This document shows positions 19,985 to 31,837 of a DNA stretch of 64,000 nt, in pieces. The notes under the pieces were generated by a model. It ran no database searches. It saw only the letters and a list, made by a program, of their open reading frames with translations, and had not been told where the DNA came from. The translations under genes and the position numbers were made by a program. Numbering within the stretch: position 1 is the first letter of the stretch; every line of letters begins with the position of its first letter. The stretch is from Athripsodes cinereus (taxonomy: Eukaryota; Arthropoda; Insecta; Trichoptera; Leptoceridae), in contig OX388314.1 in assembly GCA_947579605.1 (NCBI GenBank), positions 27,290,000 through 27,353,999 on the forward strand, given 5' to 3'.

Positions 19985-20540
19985 TATATATACCTATTTA
20001 TCAGTCTGAAAATTTTATTTAAGTATAATAATCAAAATTATAATTATTTTACTTATTAATCAATAATTGCAGCATAATAACAAGAATCGACCGTCAAGAT
20101 TCTCTTGGAGGTGACTTTTAATATTTTTTTTCTTTCCAAGTAAATGCCAAATCATATTTTAAAGTATAGAAATTGAGGAAAAATATATTTGCTCTAACAA
20201 AAGTATTGAAAGCAAAAGGGATATAAGTCGTATATATAATATGTTTGTAGTTATGATGGATTCAATGAATAGTTCCATTAAATGTAAAATAAAATTCAAA
20301 GTTGTGTTAATAATAATATTTCTATACCCATTAGGAGAAAGTAAGAGGGTGACAGAACCTTTTTTGCACAATAGCTTGTGGGCGTTTCCAGAATTCATAT
20401 TGAAACTCATTCAATGTTTTTAAGATTTTCTCAAGAGTCAAGAAATATTATTTATTTTTCTGCTCTTCCAATTTTTAAGAGTCCATTGTTGGATCTCTTA
20501 GATCTAGCAGATTTTTTCTCTACATTTTTTTCTAAATAAT
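19985..20540. other. AT-rich stretch without recognised content
   Basis: Nothing identified. Confidence 0.5.
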
Positions 20541-20955
20541 TATCAGGGACGGCCGCGTGTTGAGTAAGGGTGAAGACACATTTCCTGCTTTCCGATTTCC
20601 TGCGGCGGGTACCTCAACCAGGCAACCTGCTTTCTTTGTGTTTTCACCCAAAAGAATGTTTGATTCATTCCGGTAAATTTGCCTGCGTCGGAAGTCTGCG
20701 CCGATCGGCGCATTCCTGCTTTTACTATGCGCATGTTCATTGAAATATATGGAACAATTGTTTGCGCCGATCGGTGTCAGTAGACGTAGGCAACCTGCTT
20801 TCTTTGTGTTTTCACCCTAAGAAAAATTGACGTGCATGTATGAGAAATCGGATGAATGTAGAGGAAGCGAAAGAAGTTGGTATGTAAGGACAGATCTATA
20901 TGGTGTTCCGTTCTCTCTGCCTACTCCCCGTAAAACACGGCATAATGTTATAGAT
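20541..20955 (+). pseudogene. LINE-A C-terminal remnant split by a Harbinger-like MITE
   Basis: GACGGCCGCGTGTTGAG on the left continues after the MITE as CATGTATGAGAAATCGGATG, AATGTAGAGGAAGCGAAAG and TCTGCCTACTCC. These are the C-terminal codons of LINE-A (compare 50530-50695), here broken by stops. Confidence 0.65.
20568..20817. mobile_element. PIF/Harbinger-like MITE (250 bp) inside LINE-A
   Basis: Inverted ends GGGTGAAGACACA and GGGTGAAAACACA, flanked on both sides by TAA (20565-20567, 20818-20820), the TWA-type duplication. The AACCTGCTTTCTTTGTGTTT block occurs twice inside (about 20624 and 20792). Confidence 0.8.
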
Positions 20956-21311
20956 AGAAAGGTGGTGATAAATTTTTGCACCTTTATTTAAATATTTCCA
21001 TAAAACGTATTTCAGTACAAAACCACACCAGTTAACCAGCATTACTAATTTCATTAGCGGTCAGTTGATTGTATTCTGATTAGGTTAGGTTAAAATAATA
21101 TAATTTATCTGCTTATTTGACTATCATCCAATCAACACTGCATTATTCACACAAACTAACCGTTGTGAATTTATTATTATTGTATTATTTACTAGTGTAT
21201 GCATTTCACTCGGCTAAGCTTAGAATAAAATACAAAAAAAAAAATAATCCTTATTGAATTAATTATAAATAAAACACTTATTTATAGTATATCCACGGTG
21301 ACTTTTTATTG

Positions 21312-21360
21312 CACGCGAGCCGGCTTTCAAGAGCTTCCAATCTTGTCATCAGGCTAGCGA
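21312..21360 (-). repeat. CTGANGA-type repeat scrap
   Basis: On the minus strand: CCTGATGACAAGATTGGAAG, then CTCTTGAAAGCCGGCTCGCG. Shared with the inverted pair at 36786-36900. Confidence 0.5.
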
Positions 21361-21389
21361 AAAAGTCTAGCTTTTTAGGTCTTTCCACC

Positions 21390-21510
21390 AAGTACCTTCA
21401 GTTGAAAATATCAACTTTTAAAACGTCCTTATTTTTTCGAACACCCACCTTTTACTGGACACTCGAAAACTTACAGAAAATAGTAAGGAACCAATCATTT
21501 ACCGGGTGCT
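21390..21510 (-). repeat. S1 SINE-like repeat, partial
   Basis: TTTTTCGAACACCCACCTTT, TACTGGACACTCGAAAACTT and TTTACCGGGTGCTTCAC, minus orientation. Confidence 0.6.
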
Positions 21511-22170
21511 TCACAGATTTTTAAAAATTTATATTGACTATTGTAATCCATAAATCAATAAATTCTAAATGAATATTTAAGAAAAATAATGAACAGACTA
21601 AAATATTTATAAGATTTCTCTATTCAACAAGCATTTACCGTACATGAACTGCGAAATGAAGTTTGTGTTAATTAATTTATGCAAATAGCAGTTTACTGAT
21701 GCATAATAATGTATAAAATTGAGCTATTTATTCACCACTAATAACATATTACTATACCACTCATAGCCAGCGATCTAACTGCATGTACAAAACATAGAAG
21801 CTGTCTTTTCCTTGTCAATAAAAAAAAAAACTTTTTTCGTATTGTAGCTTCTGTTTTCAGCTATCTGACCAGTCATGGTCTCACCAGAACCATCTTCTTT
21901 CCTATTACTTCTTACAATGTCCTCCGTGTTGCTTTTTTTTTCTCTCTGAGAGCTTTACCCGCAAAAGCATGGAAGGTTTTCATCTCTGATGTTCTAAGTA
22001 GATTTTTAGTTCGAACCGTGTCTGCTTTTGTTTCGATTACAAAATATGTCATTTTAGATCATCATTCAATAAATGGCCAATGCCTTTTACAGACAGATTA
22101 CAAATGATAATACATTTTACATTGTTTGAAAGTAAATACTTATCGATGGTTTAAAAAAAATCATCATTCA
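21511..22170. other. AT-rich stretch without recognised content
   Basis: Nothing identified. Confidence 0.5.
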
Positions 22171-22362
22171 TTAGGTTATGGGTTAGGTGGAAGATATCGC
22201 GCTTCTGCGATAAACTCGCCAATTGCACAAATTTATTTGTTCAGCTTATTGTGTATGTTGTCATGTTTTTTTCTACTTATTTTTTGTGCATTTTTATTTT
22301 ATTATTATTACCTATTCATTCTACAATCACGGCATTTGCCACAAGTGGGGTAGCTAGCTAGC
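22171..22362 (+). repeat. Retroelement 3' tail plus S1 end
   Basis: GGGTTAGGTGGAAGATATCG and TGCGATAAACTCGCC match the tail inside 6953-7087. ACGGCATTTGCCACAAGTGG at about 22330, followed by GGTAGC, is a minus-orientation S1 end. Confidence 0.5.
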
Positions 22363-22369
22363 TAGCATT

Positions 22370-23245
22370 GAAGAAAGATCCACCACACACCCGGATACCT
22401 CAGGAGTCTTTAACTCCTACTTATCCGCACATTCAAACCAAAATTCTCCTCACGGGCGGGCCATTAGGGAGGCCTGAAGGGCCGGCCGGCCAAAACCGCC
22501 GTCGTGGGAATCTTTTATACTACTTCTCTCTTCAATGTACCCTCTGGGTGGTAACAATGTTTATTGAGTTTATAATAAGTAAAAAAAAGAAAGAAAAATA
22601 AACAAAATGAAACAAAACGTGAAGCAAAATAAACAAAACATTATAATAAAATATATACACAAATTGGTAAGTACAGAAGACCGAGGTGAGGTGTCCAGAG
22701 ACGTGCTGTTAGGCGTTTAAAGGGCGCGAGCCCGAGGTGTGGAAACATTAAACCCTCCCAAAAGGGACATCCCTACCAAACCTACTCTCCACCAAGGGAG
22801 ACAGGACGACACAACAAAAAATCGAGTTCGCCACATGCACCACCGCCACAATGGGCAAAACCAACCCTACGACATTCCCACGTCAGACGGAGGTGAACCC
22901 GGCTGACGCAGAAGCTCCCAACGAGATACCCAAACATCCACAAACCCCAAAAATGCCTTTAGGTTTCTTGGGCATTGCAAAACCTCCCCAAACCATATAG
23001 GTCTGGGAGTGTTCTCACTCATATCATCTAGCATTGCATCTCTAGCATCATTCATCACAGAGCACTCCCATAGGATATGCTCGGCATACTGCGCCCCCAA
23101 CCCACAAACACACCACGGATTTTCCGCAAGGCCAAGGTCATACAACTTGCCCTTTAGATCACCGTGGCCCGTCACAAGCTGGACGGCGTAGTGATTAAGG
23201 GAAAGGCAACGCCTCTTCATTCTCTCACATGAAGGTAGCTAGCAG
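22370..23245 (-). pseudogene. LINE-F (R1-like) C-terminus and 3' UTR
   Basis: The minus-strand frame 22867-23220 reads LVTGHGDLKGKLYDLGLAEN, then CVCGLGAQYAEHILWEC, a Cys/His cluster typical of R1-clade LINE C-termini, and stops after about 117 codons. The 3' UTR (22378-22866) has a C-rich part and the block ACCCGGATACCTCAGGAGTC, also found at 48870-48900 and 62725-62750. Only the end of the element is present. Clade placement is by motif. Confidence 0.7.
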
Positions 23246-23459
23246 AAGTTACTTACCTGCCTCTAACAGGATACTCGAAAATCGGTAGAAAAGAATGGGA
23301 GAGTAAAAAACACACACAAAACACCAGCCCAGCTTTTAATGTAGATTACAATACTCATTTCGATTAAAATAATTATTCGTTATATAATTTAATCGGTTGA
23401 TTAAATACTTGAATTTCTCAATTACGAGTTGTTTGTTGTATTATTTGTACAGTATAGAT

Positions 23460-25122
23460 CAGCGGTCGTCAAACTTTTCTGGACGAGGACCACATCAAGA
23501 TTCATATATTAGTTTGGGACTAGCTCGACCTTTGTGAATTGTCTATGCATGTTATGTTATGTTATAACAAAGTGAGGTATCATTGAGGGTCTGACACTAA
23601 TGAATTTGATATTTGTAGGTACAGTATTCGCATTAAGAAAAAATGTCGCCTTAATGTCAGTAGGTATATTTTGATTAAAAAGGCGACGTCTCTAAATGAA
23701 GTATTATGGAGGAACGGGGTTGTTGGTATTGATTGTTAATGAACCAAATATCCTCACAGATTCCCGGTGTATATATTTCCCAATCTTCCATAATATACAT
23801 ATTGCAGAAGGCTTGATAAGTAAGATAGTTGATCTGATTCCAAATAATCATAAAAGCTAAATACTGTGATAAAAGGAACGAAATGAAACAGTATTGTTTA
23901 CTTACATGAAAATATTCTTTCCACTATAAGTTTATTCACCTTGTAAAAGTTAACAATAAAAGTTAGTAATGTGTATTAGTACTTAAATTAAATGATGTTA
24001 CTAGCTTAACGTTCAGAAGAGCTCTGAAGCTATCTAACTATTCATTCTTTCCACAAGCCCTAGTTGTTAAGGAAATAGTTGTTAAGGAAGAATCTAGAAC
24101 CAACATCAGGAACCATTCATCGCCATCTACCTATAATAGTTGGAAACTAATACCTAGATAGCTACCAAGATGTCTACCAATTATCATCTTCAACGTGCTT
24201 CTTGATAATTCGGGTAGATGTCGCCACAGTATCATTAGTAATGCAGACCTAGCTTCATGAAGATGTCCTGCAGGTCCCCGTTGAATTTTTTGAGATAGAC
24301 GTCCTGCACTATGGGTGCCACCGTCTGCACATCCCCACATTCACAATAAGGGCTATATCTTTTCACCTACATATATTCAGAACAAGAAGTTACAGCATCT
24401 ATGCAAGTGGACTGGTTATCAGCGCCGGAGCCAAGATTTTAGAGGACATGACGCAGCCCACATGGGTGAACACCAAGCCACACCAAATTAAAGTAAAGTA
24501 AGTAAAGGGGTTGTTCTTGTTCTTCACTTGTCACTCACACTTGTTCACTTTGATCACTCTGGATGATCCTCCAAAATGAAAAGGTGTGAACAGACGTTTC
24601 ATCAATAGTGATCACTAGCGATGACGGATGAAAGCAATTAGGTACTACCCGACATAATTTTGATGCAAGGTCCTTTCACTGAAATAAGTTTTTTAATAAG
24701 ACCCTAAACAAGTTTTTTCTTATTATTTGTCATATTTTCATGTTGTCGAGAGTTTTATTATTATTTTTTTTTAATTTTAATAAGTGTTATTTTACATATA
24801 TTTCTTTTTTATTTCAATTTTACGAAAAAACGTAAAACTACAGACAACGTGACCAACAAGTGTGAACAAACGTGTTCACTTTTGATGAACAGAGTTGACC
24901 CTAACATTCTGGATGATCATCCAAAATGAAACAATGTGAATGCTACATGTGAATGGATGTGAACATACAAAATGTGTTCATAAATAAAAATATAAGAAGA
25001 TGTATCTATGTGGATGGATTTATGTTATCATGTAATATAAGTATTACGATGTTGTACTTTTTAAATCAAGTGGTCATTCTATTGAACTAATTTTTTTGCG
25101 GGCCGCTGTTTGACGACAACTG
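23460..25122. mobile_element. hAT-type element (1.66 kb), non-autonomous or decayed, with 8-bp target duplication
   Basis: Ends CAGCGGTCGTCAAAC and, from the complement of the right end, CAGTTGTCGTCAAACAGCG. The exact duplication GTATAGAT lies at 23452-23459 and 25123-25130. Inside are an S3 tail piece (23510-23575), a LINE scrap (24150-24345) and two direct CTGGATGATC(A/C)TCCAAAATG blocks (about 24560, 24911). No hAT transposase frame remains. Confidence 0.9.
24150..24345 (-). pseudogene. LINE C-terminal scrap inside the hAT element
   Basis: Minus-strand codons read CECGDVQTVAPIVQDVYLKK, FNGDLQDIF and a stop, a Cys-rich LINE tail pattern. It is short and degraded. Confidence 0.5.
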
Positions 25123-25130
25123 GTATAGAT

Positions 25131-26619
25131 TTTATTATAATTTATGTCGATTGTATTGTTTGTAGTTGTTGATATTGGAAATTGGCAAAATTACGTTTCT
25201 AAATCAAAACTTTATTAATAAAACTTCATCGAAATTGTTGAGTGGAAATTTCTCAAAATTTATTTCTACTTCAAAATATGTTTAGTCGTTCATTAGCTTT
25301 TAATCTCGTTTCCGTGAATTTATAATTTTATTTTTTCACAATATTTCCGAACAAAATAAATCTCATATTTAACTGTTTTAGAGTATTCAGTAGAAGAGAG
25401 GCATTAATGTATAGAGGGCAATAGTCGTAGAAATTTTATCGAAGAAATTTCTAAATTAGATATTAAAAAATATAGGAATTTCTGTACTTGGATGATGACA
25501 GATTTCATTTTATAGGAATTCTTTGTGATGCATCTTTCTGAGACGGTCTTGAGCAGGTGCTTTTCTCCTTTGAATTTGTTACTCCTTATGAATTAAAACA
25601 ATAAAAATGCTTAGTTTGGCAAAAAAATCGAATGTCTTAACCGGGTCACCTTAACGACATTAAAATGAAACCAAAAAAGGATATATTTTAATTGTATTCA
25701 TATCTATGGAGTTTTGACAAATAAATTCCGATAAACTGATACGTCAAATGGATGCAAATTTGCATTACTTCATTGCTGAATTTGTGTACAGTAGACATGT
25801 CTTCAAACATACGTGCCTATATGCGAATGGATTTTAGAAATTATGAGTAGATACCTTTAATGATATTTATTTATTTATTCAATCAACAGAACACTACAGA
25901 CAATAAATACAAATTTAACACAATAAAATATTATACGAGACAAGGAGTTCTCAATGCAATGTTCCATTTAAAAGTGTTCAAATATTAAGTTAAATTATTT
26001 TTATCAAAACCCATTCGGTTGTCATACATATTAAAATAACAATAATAATGAAAAAAGAATACATAAAGTAGCAATGAATATTAACAAAAATTAATAAACA
26101 AATGTTTATACAAAAATTGTGTATAAAAGTAAAAAAAAAAAACTTAATATAATCGACCACAGTGAATGTTGTTTGTTTCCACTCTGTGTTTTTGTGAGGA
26201 AAGTTGAAAGGCAAATGAATGAAATGGTTGATTTATAAAATTAAATTACCTCTCAAATCGCTCAAGAAAGTTAGTCATTGAAATCACACGTGTTACAAAA
26301 ATAAAAAATAAAAAATACTACTTACTTTGTAATAAACGAACTTCGCATTTTCCTTAGGGTAACTTTTAAGGGTGAAGGCGATGATTATAAGTGTGCAATA
26401 TCATTATTATTTCAGAGTAGATTCTCGCAACTTTCATCCTTTATTGGTTTATATTTAGGGTGTAAGAGAAGGGTCGTCTCGAGAGTGGTGTAAATATAAA
26501 ACAAGAGTTTGTTTTGTGGCGTACCAGTATTGGTCGTACGATATGGCTACTATAATATTATTCTTTAATGTTTAAAATCACATCAACTTCAAACTGAGAT
26601 AATAGTGAGGTTTTGTGAA
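25131..26619. other. AT-rich stretch; possible LINE end at 25867
   Basis: TTTATTTATTTATTCAATCA at about 25867 looks like the (TAAA)n end of a minus-strand LINE. Nothing else recognised. Confidence 0.4.
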
Positions 26620-27045
26620 ATAAATAAAACAATATTGTTTTATTCTACTATTTGTTTATTTGACGAGAATGAGTTCTTAGAATTTAGTTTCTGATACCTA
26701 CATTATGCATTACATTACATAGAAAGTATATTCAGCATTTCAGTTATCAATACATCCAAGTAAATAACCACAATGAACACCAATTAGACTCCGTCTGGTG
26801 CCGACGGCTTCTCCACGCGGCCACGGACCCTCCCTATATATTATACAATACTTTCTTTTCATTGTTATTGTAAATATTGTTTTTATATATCTGAATATTG
26901 TTGCATTTTCTAAAATTAGATTGACAATGTCCTAACAAGACGAAAGACTTCTCTCTCGTCAAATAAACAAACAGTAGAATTAAACAATTGTTTTATTTAT
27001 TTCGATATGGAATTCTACTACCTAAACACCGACACATTGAATAAT
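26620..27045. repeat. CTGANGA-type head-to-head pair
   Basis: The left copy (minus) and right copy (plus, from about 26925) share CTCTCGTCAAATAAACAAA, AGTAGAATT and TTGTTTTATTTATTTC. The right copy has CCTAACAAGACGAAAGAC and ends GGAATTCTACTACCTAAACA then CCGACACA. Confidence 0.6.
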
Positions 27046-27124
27046 ATAGTGAGGTTTTGTATTGAGTTAATCATTGATTAGAAAGTGTCATACATGAAGA
27101 GTGTGGAATGAAATCTGAGGTATG

Positions 27125-27430
27125 TAATATTAAGGTTGAAAATGAGAAAACCACAGTGGTTTGGGTACCTGGAAACCATAAACGAGGACAGAATAGCTGA
27201 AATGTTGAGAAGAATAGTGCTCGAAGATGTAGCTGATCAAGAATTCAATTTCAAAATCATATAAACTACAGATATTACAGGACGGCTAGGTGTTGAGCAC
27301 ACGTTGAATAAGAGAGCACGCATGAGGAATTGTATGAATGTGATGTTAGTGAAAAGTGTGTGCAAGGATAGGAATAAGTGGCGGTCGATACTTCCCACCT
27401 GCCCCGAAAGAGAAATGGTGTGATATTGAT
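27125..27430 (+). pseudogene. LINE-A C-terminal remnant
   Basis: Codons read LKMRKPQWFGYLETINEDR, later GVEHTLNKRARMRNCMN, then CKDRNKWRSILP and a stop, collinear with 50210-50690 but with stops. Confidence 0.7.
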
Positions 27431-28090
27431 ATTATGATGATAATGTACACAGTGCCACTGTACACTACTCGCTAGGTATTCGATTATTAGATAGAGGTGA
27501 AAAGGTATCTTGTTGGAAGAGCCTTTGACTAAATGATAAACTGAGAACTACGTGGCTTAATTATGTGGATCACATTTTTAAGAACGACCGCATGTCGAGT
27601 AAGAGAAGTCATTTTCATGATAACCATCATTAACTTTTTAACGTTCCTCTCATGTGTAAAGGAGAAAAATTAATGATTTGTTTGATTTTAAAATATTTAG
27701 TTATAGTTACACCATATAAAATTAATGCCTTCCATTTAGGACAATACTGCATTAATATGCACTTTTTCTGACGCCATGATCTCGTTTTTACAGTAGCTTC
27801 AGTGCATTGTGAGAGAGTATCGTCTAGGGTACTCATCTGTCTTAATTTTTATTGGAATATAGAAACAGACTTGCATGTTTGTTGTATGCAGTAAGTCTCC
27901 TGGTTGTACCTAAACAAAATAATTAAATTAATCACAAAAGTTTAATACCGAAAAACGAAAGCTCTCAGATGTAATGGGGTAAAATGTTCCGGAAACAAGA
28001 ATTGTTTTATGTTCCTTGTGGTCACGAGAATTGAAGTGAAGGGTAGGAAGGGGAATCTCACAATAACTATGAAATAACTTCACACCACAC
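27431..28090. other. AT-rich stretch with an S1 scrap
   Basis: GACTTGCATGTTTGTTGTAT and GTCTCCTGG at about 27870-27900 are S1-like, plus orientation. Nothing else recognised. Confidence 0.4.
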
Positions 28091-28093
28091 TAA

Positions 28094-28861
28094 GGCCGGC
28101 CATACACGAGCAGCTCGGGCTGCTAGTCAGGGATCACCATACACGAGGCAGCTCGGGCTGTCGGTATCGACAGCTTGAAGCTGCTAGATGCAGCAGCTCG
28201 GGCCGTTGATACCGGCAGCCCGGGCGGAGACGACGGAACTGTATTTCATTATAACATTTGTATTACTTGTTATAGATTTTATTTTAAATATTTTCCACTT
28301 TTATATTATAAATATGGTTGCCTTTAATATTGTGAAAATTAAATATTTATTTGCTATCATTTGTCTTCGAAAATAAAAAAAAATACAATAATTGGTAACT
28401 CACCAATTTTATTTTTATCAGCACTCGTTTTTTCTTTGAAGTTTTCAATAAATTTTTCACGCATCACCGTTATATTTTTTTTATTTTGTCACTGTAGTCA
28501 TTACTTTTATATTTCCAAATCATTTCATGCGATTTAATTGCACTGATAAGCGCAACAATCTATTAACTCGTCCATTTTGCACAAGAGAACAAGTGACGTG
28601 CGGACAGTGGGCGCGGAGAGAGGTACCTACCGTCCGAGCTGCCAGCACTAGCAGCTCGGGCTGCCCCGTGTATGGCTACACTAGCATCCCGAGCTGCCGA
28701 CCGCACGGTGAAATTTCACCGCGCGGTCAGCAGCTCGGAGCAGTTGTGTCAGCCCGAGCTGCTCCGTGTATGTCTGTACGTAAAAGACTATAGTTCACTG
28801 CGCGGTCGCAGCTTCAAGCTGTCGGTTCTTGCTGCTTCAAGCTGCCCGTGTATGGTGGGCC
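28094..28861. mobile_element. Harbinger-like MITE (768 bp) with repeated CAGCTCGGGCTG motif
   Basis: Inverted ends GGCCGGCCATACACGAGCAG and GGCCCACCATACACGGGCAG, flanked by TAA on both sides (28091-28093, 28862-28864). GC-rich ends hold many AGCTCGGGC or AGCTTGAAGC units in both directions. The centre is AT-rich. Open frames inside are by-products of the GC-rich repeats. Confidence 0.8.
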
Positions 28862-28904
28862 TAACATCACAAACATTCACACTATCACAATATTTCCCAC
28901 AAGT

Positions 28905-29161
28905 CGGCCGGTGTGGCGCGGAGGTAACGCTCTTGCCTTTGAGTCACGAGGTCCCGGGTTCGATTCCCCGCCAGGGCAAGGTGAAGAATAACCTTTTTCA
29001 AATTGTCCTGGGTCTGGGTGTTACATGTATATGTGTGTAGTGCATTGTATAATTATGTGTGTATCGTCGCGATAGTAGGTACCCATAATACAAGATACAT
29101 CTTAGTTTGGGACTAGCTCGATCTGTGTGAATTGTCTATGTATGTTATGTTATGTTATGTT
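28905..29161 (+). mobile_element. S3 tRNA-derived SINE (257 bp), inserted in an S1 copy
   Basis: Head with A-box-like TGGCGCGGAGGTAACG and a perfect B box GGTTCGATTCC. Body TGTCCTGGGTCTGGGTGTTA; tail TTTGGGACTAGCTCGATCTG and (TATGT)n. Target duplication AAGT at 28901-28904 and 29162-29165. S1 sequence (TTTCCCACAAGT and GGGTAGCCAGCGAAC) resumes across it. Confidence 0.85.
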
Positions 29162-29684
29162 AAGTGGGTAGCCAGCGAACTAACGGCATGTAAATTATTA
29201 CATGTTTATTAAAATGTGGTTTATACTTTAATATGTATGCTGTAGACACGCCTAATTGGTGGGTTGGCCTGATCAGATCAACATTATTCTCTCTTTTTAT
29301 TTTTCATATATGTTCTGTCAACCTACTTTGTGTGTTTCTATGTAATAAATAAATAAATAAACATGAGGCCATCTTCTCCGTGCCAGTGAAAGTTAAGGCA
29401 TTCAGGATGAGGACAAGAAAAATATTTGTATAGTAAGAAAACATAGATAAAATAGGCTTGCTTATTGCCTGGAGGCAGTCTCTTCCAGCACACCTGTATG
29501 TTAGCATGCATAGAAATATAACTAATTATAAAGTACATATTTATTAAATTACAAAGAAATATTATGTTATTATCTATCCTCTAACAAGTTTTTATTTCTC
29601 TCTATAAAATTGCTACTGATCTGTATGTATATAAATGTTTTCTGATCTCTATAGTCCATTGGTGTGTTCTATCTAATCTGTTTA
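29162..29684 (-). repeat. S1 pieces and a LINE (AAAT)n end
   Basis: GGGTAGCCAGCGAACTAACG is minus-strand S1. (TAAA)n at 29343-29359 is followed by CATCTTCTCCGTGCCAGTGA and CATTCAGGATGAGG, another S1 part. 29411-29684 shows nothing else. Confidence 0.5.
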
Positions 29685-29915
29685 TTCGAAGAAGAAGTTC
29701 TTCTTTTGCTTCAGTTAGGACTATGTCCTGTGATTCTCGGAGCCTGCTCCTGGGAGGTGGATGTCGAACTGTCCCTCCATCGTTTAGGTGGTCTTCCTGG
29801 GGGTCTGTTACCTGTCATGCGTTCATCTGCTGCTATTCTGACCACTTGATCTGAGCTCGCCCTCCCCACATGATCTTTCCAGAAACGTCTTCTTGTTCTG
29901 CCCCATTGTTTATTA
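29685..29915 (-). pseudogene. LINE C-terminal remnant
   Basis: Minus-strand codons read VRIAADERMTGNRPPGRPPK then RWRDS, the GRP..RW.D pattern near LINE C-termini, with frameshifts. Confidence 0.55.
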
Positions 29916-30169
29916 TGATATTAAATATGTCTTTTGTACATAATATGTAACTGATTATACTGTCTACCTTGAAACAGGATCTAACCTAGTGAGGTAGCAA
30001 AGTGGAATTAGTTGTATTGGCATATGGATACTTGAACTGTATTGGATTGTACGAGTATGTGCTTATTTTAGTAAATAAACGAAATCGAATTAATATATTA
30101 TGCATAAATTAGATTCACGTATAACATCCATCCACTTCGGTGCATTATTTTTATGTATCAAAACGGGAA

Positions 30170-30235
30170 ATAGACGCATGCCTCATAGCTGAAATGAAAA
30201 TGTTTAATGTCCTAAACGGGATGTTTTCTGGAACG
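30170..30235 (-). repeat. S1 scrap
   Basis: CGCATGCCTCATAGCTGAAA and AATGTCCTAAACGGGATG, minus orientation. Confidence 0.45.
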
Positions 30236-30725
30236 TCAATTTCACTTCACTTTAAGTTATTATGTTAGAACCAAAGAAAATATAAAGCTCTTGTTGTAAG
30301 CTGTAATATATTATTATTGGCCATATACGTCCTTAGCAAATAACATATTATTTTAGTTTTTCCTTCATTTTATCGAGTTGCTGATTAAATAAGGTTCTGT
30401 TTATTTGTTTATTTATTGACAAATATAATAAGAAATATTATCAAGGCACAATATTGTTTTTCCAAAATTTTCTTACATTCTTCTTCTTCTTAAAGTGCTG
30501 TAACCTCTTTCCTCAGGTTGTCCAGCTAGCTGATATTTGGCAGAACATAGAAACTCTTCCAGGATGTATGAATGGGTAAAAATGAGATTGTTTGTAAGTG
30601 AAAACAATGATTATGCACAACGATAAGTTTATTGGTGAAACAGGTTAACTTTTTGTAAACACACAAATCAATTCACATTATAAAACAGAATGTTATACAA
30701 TACGACACTCGACAGTGACATGTCA

Positions 30726-30866
30726 GGTCCCCCCGACGTCGGTTATCACCCTGACGTAGGCTTCTCTGTCCTGTGTCAGCCGGAACAGCTCTTCCACCCT
30801 CTGGACTCCGGTCCAGTCTCGGATATTTCTCAGCCAGGACATCTGCCGCCTTTCCACACCGAGACA
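30726..30866 (-). pseudogene. LINE-E C-terminal remnant
   Basis: Minus-strand codons read RRQMSWLRNIRDWTGVQRVE, then ELFRLTQDREAYVRVITDVG and GT-stop. The ending matches 37821-37960. Confidence 0.75.
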
Positions 30867-30909
30867 ACCCTCAATTTTTATTTTTTTCCTATATGACAAT
30901 AGTAAAAAT

Positions 30910-31130
30910 AAAAAATCAGCGATGAGGTTTGCAACCCGTTTGAATACTCATACATTCAAAATTGCAATAATCAATCTGAATCTCATCAAAATCTGTGACA
31001 ATATTACATGACCAAATTTGTATGTAAAAAACAAAATGTGATGCAAAATATTAGTGTGATTGCATCGTTGAGGTGATTTGAACAACGAAACAGCGCAATA
31101 TAGATTGTCTGATAATAATAATAAAGGAAA
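30910..31130 (+). repeat. R2rep dispersed repeat
   Basis: AATCTCATCAAAATCTGTGA, CAATATTACATGACC and GCGCAATATAGATTGTCTGA align in order with 13836-14140. Confidence 0.6.
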
Positions 31131-31654
31131 TAGATTCAGCAAGTTCAGAACGGAAGAAAAGTGGAAAATTTTTCGAGATAATAATACAAGAGCTAGATTA
31201 AAACCAGCATTGAAAGTTGCTCCGTATTTCTTTATTTAAACTGTCCCACTTCATTTCACTGAAACGTTCGAGTATTTCAACGGATTTATTTTTCAGCTTG
31301 CTGCAAACACTCAGGTAGTATTGAATCTAGAAGTCGAAAGCGCGACACTTAATGTTGTTTTGGATTTGAAGTGGGATTTTATTCCTCAAGTGTATTTACC
31401 TGCCTTCGCGTTCCGTATTCTGCAGGAATATAATAATAATATTATGAAGTAGATACATCAACAGGTAAATATTTCATTCCTGTTATAATATAAAGCTTCG
31501 GAGATCACTTGAAAAACTCTACTTTGCAATACTGAAGTGTCTTTTGCAATACTGAAGTACCTTTTGTTCGTTTCAACAACTTATGTACATACAAGATAAA
31601 ATACTATACAAGGTTCCAATATTGTTTATACAATATTTTTTATCTACTCTGAGA

Positions 31655-31790
31655 GGAAGTTTAAGTCATTTATCATCTTCAGTTCAATGATGAGGTTGGA
31701 ATGCTACCCATTATGAATGTCTTAAATTATACGGAGAGGACAAATAACATGTTTATTACTGCACCTGTAGGCAACCTCATGATGCTATGA
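31655..31790 (+). repeat. S1 SINE-like repeat, diverged
   Basis: CATCTTCAGTTCAATGATGA, GCTACCCATTATGAATGTC and CGGAGAGGACAAATAACATG, plus orientation. Confidence 0.6.
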
Positions 31791-31837
31791 ATGAATGAAT
31801 ATTTATCTTGTGTTAGTAGTATTGTGTTATTACTGAT

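Noticed and set aside
27630..27836. Minus-strand 68-codon frame preceded by an acceptor-like ttaagacag, considered as the missing first TMEM200-like exon
   Set aside because: No basic N-terminal pattern or suitable donor was seen, and it lies in unremarkable AT-rich sequence.
28905..28980. tRNA gene suggested by the strong B box
   Set aside because: The acceptor and anticodon stems do not pair; it is the head of a SINE with a body and (TATGT)n tail and a target duplication.
28527..29040. GC-rich open frames of 88 and 122 codons
   Set aside because: They lie in the repeat units of a MITE and run into a SINE; no known protein pattern.
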